The notes beneath the pieces were generated by a model. The model had not been told where the DNA came from, did not search any database, and saw only the letters and a list, made by a program, of their open reading frames with translations. Of a DNA stretch of 64,000 nucleotides, positions 63,407 to 64,000 are shown one piece after another. A program made the position numbers and the translations under genes. Positions within the stretch are counted from its first letter, which is position 1. Each line of letters starts with the position of its first letter. The stretch comes from Dryomyza anilis (taxonomy: Eukaryota; Arthropoda; Insecta; Diptera; Dryomyzidae): contig OX638135.1 in NCBI GenBank assembly GCA_951804985.1, positions 37,657,024 to 37,721,023 on the forward strand. The letters are read 5' to 3'.

Positions 63407-64000
63407 AACCAAAAATTACGTTGAATTTAAAATAAATATGTTTTTATATTGGACTTAGGCTCATTTGATATTTACCCTATGGACTTAGTCACGTTTGAAA
63501 GAATTTCATATGGACTTAGGCAGATTTGAAAAAACACAATGACAAAAATTAAGTATGAAATACGGGAACGTACTCGGGTTTCCGCAACTAGTACAATAAA
63601 ACATAATTTTAAAATTTATTTTTTTATTGTAATGAGGAAAAATATATGTAGCTTCGTTGGCTCGTTTGGTTAGTGCGTGCTGAATGGTCCCGGGTTCAAT
63701 CCCTGTGACTATCAACATCTTTTTCATAGAAAACATTTTCTATGCCACGCTATCTCTCGGCAGTCAATGGCAAACCTACGAGATTACATCTCACCCTGCC
63801 GTTCGTATTCGGCACTAAACTGTGTAGGTCCCACCACTTTGATAACACGCACAGTTCAAATGGTGAGAGATCTCGGTCTAAGTTCTCCAGAGAACTGTAG
63901 TGCCAAACTATTATTTTATTTAACTTTATTAACTTTTTTTTATGTTTATATTTTATTTTATATGTCTTCCGGTGAAAAAGAATACGTCGTTCGATGCTAG
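63407..64000. repeat. Partial third unit, cut by window end
   Basis: It corresponds to the unit from gaattacgttgaatttaaa onward and is slightly more divergent than A versus B. It is joined on the left to dispersed repeat X. Confidence 0.88.
63644..63928 (+). mobile_element. SINE-like segment, copy 3
   Basis: Same layout with a few substitutions (gctgaatgg for gctaaatgg, aacatc for aacttc). The A and B boxes are unchanged. Confidence 0.5.

Overview
This 64 kb window is repeat-dominated DNA from a higher fly (Diptera; a tephritid-like fruit fly is my best guess, low confidence). The case for an insect rests on nested BEL/Pao and Ty3/Gypsy LTR retrotransposons, an I-clade LINE with an RNase H domain, an RTE/Bov-B-like LINE, Tc1/mariner and hAT-like debris, long (AT)n tracts, and one exon-like His/Gln/Ser-rich host ORF with a consensus splice donor. 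A 200-base N gap lies at 29965-30164.

Layout. 1-2365 is a truncated BEL copy (BEL-A1). 3391-14780 is a decayed I-clade LINE. It was split by a complete but frameshifted BEL element (BEL-A2, 4842-11691, LTRs TG...CA, 5-bp target duplication CTTTT) and by a small TA-flanked MITE (12203-13073). 15073-17671 (minus) is the only likely host coding exon. 17929-22037 is a decayed Gypsy element (Gypsy-1). 22.4-25.8 kb holds a LINE scrap, a dispersed repeat, a Tc1-like end and a 254-bp-arm palindrome. 25857-29964 (minus) is Gypsy-2A with an intact integrase ORF. 30165-33400 (minus) is an RTE-like LINE. 33527-35723 is a candidate TIR element carrying a hairpin-repeat array built on CATGAGGTT. 35862-40545 (plus) and 41860-47957 (minus) are two BEL-B copies arranged as a giant inverted repeat, with a mariner-like element between them and a hAT-like MITE inside the second. 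48052-51237 (minus) is Gypsy-2B. 51354-55136 (minus) is a third, divergent BEL family (BEL-C). 55.9-64 kb is dispersed repeats and a 2.5 kb tandem duplication containing SINE-like, tRNA-headed segments.

Most notable observation. All three BEL families carry an additional ORF3 after the integrase/DUF5641 end of pol and before the 3' LTR. It is a second, separate version of the Gag zinc-knuckle array plus retropepsin-like region. In each family it ends with a stop just after the FGWxLSG motif that normally lies inside the polyprotein between protease and reverse transcriptase. In each family a pyrimidine-rich tract and AG sit only 5-6 nt upstream of its ATG. This implies a spliced subgenomic mRNA for a protein that binds nucleic acid but lacks the protease catalytic DSG/DTG. 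Copies share disabling lesions, so part of the TE content spread by segmental (tandem and inverted) duplication rather than by fresh transposition.
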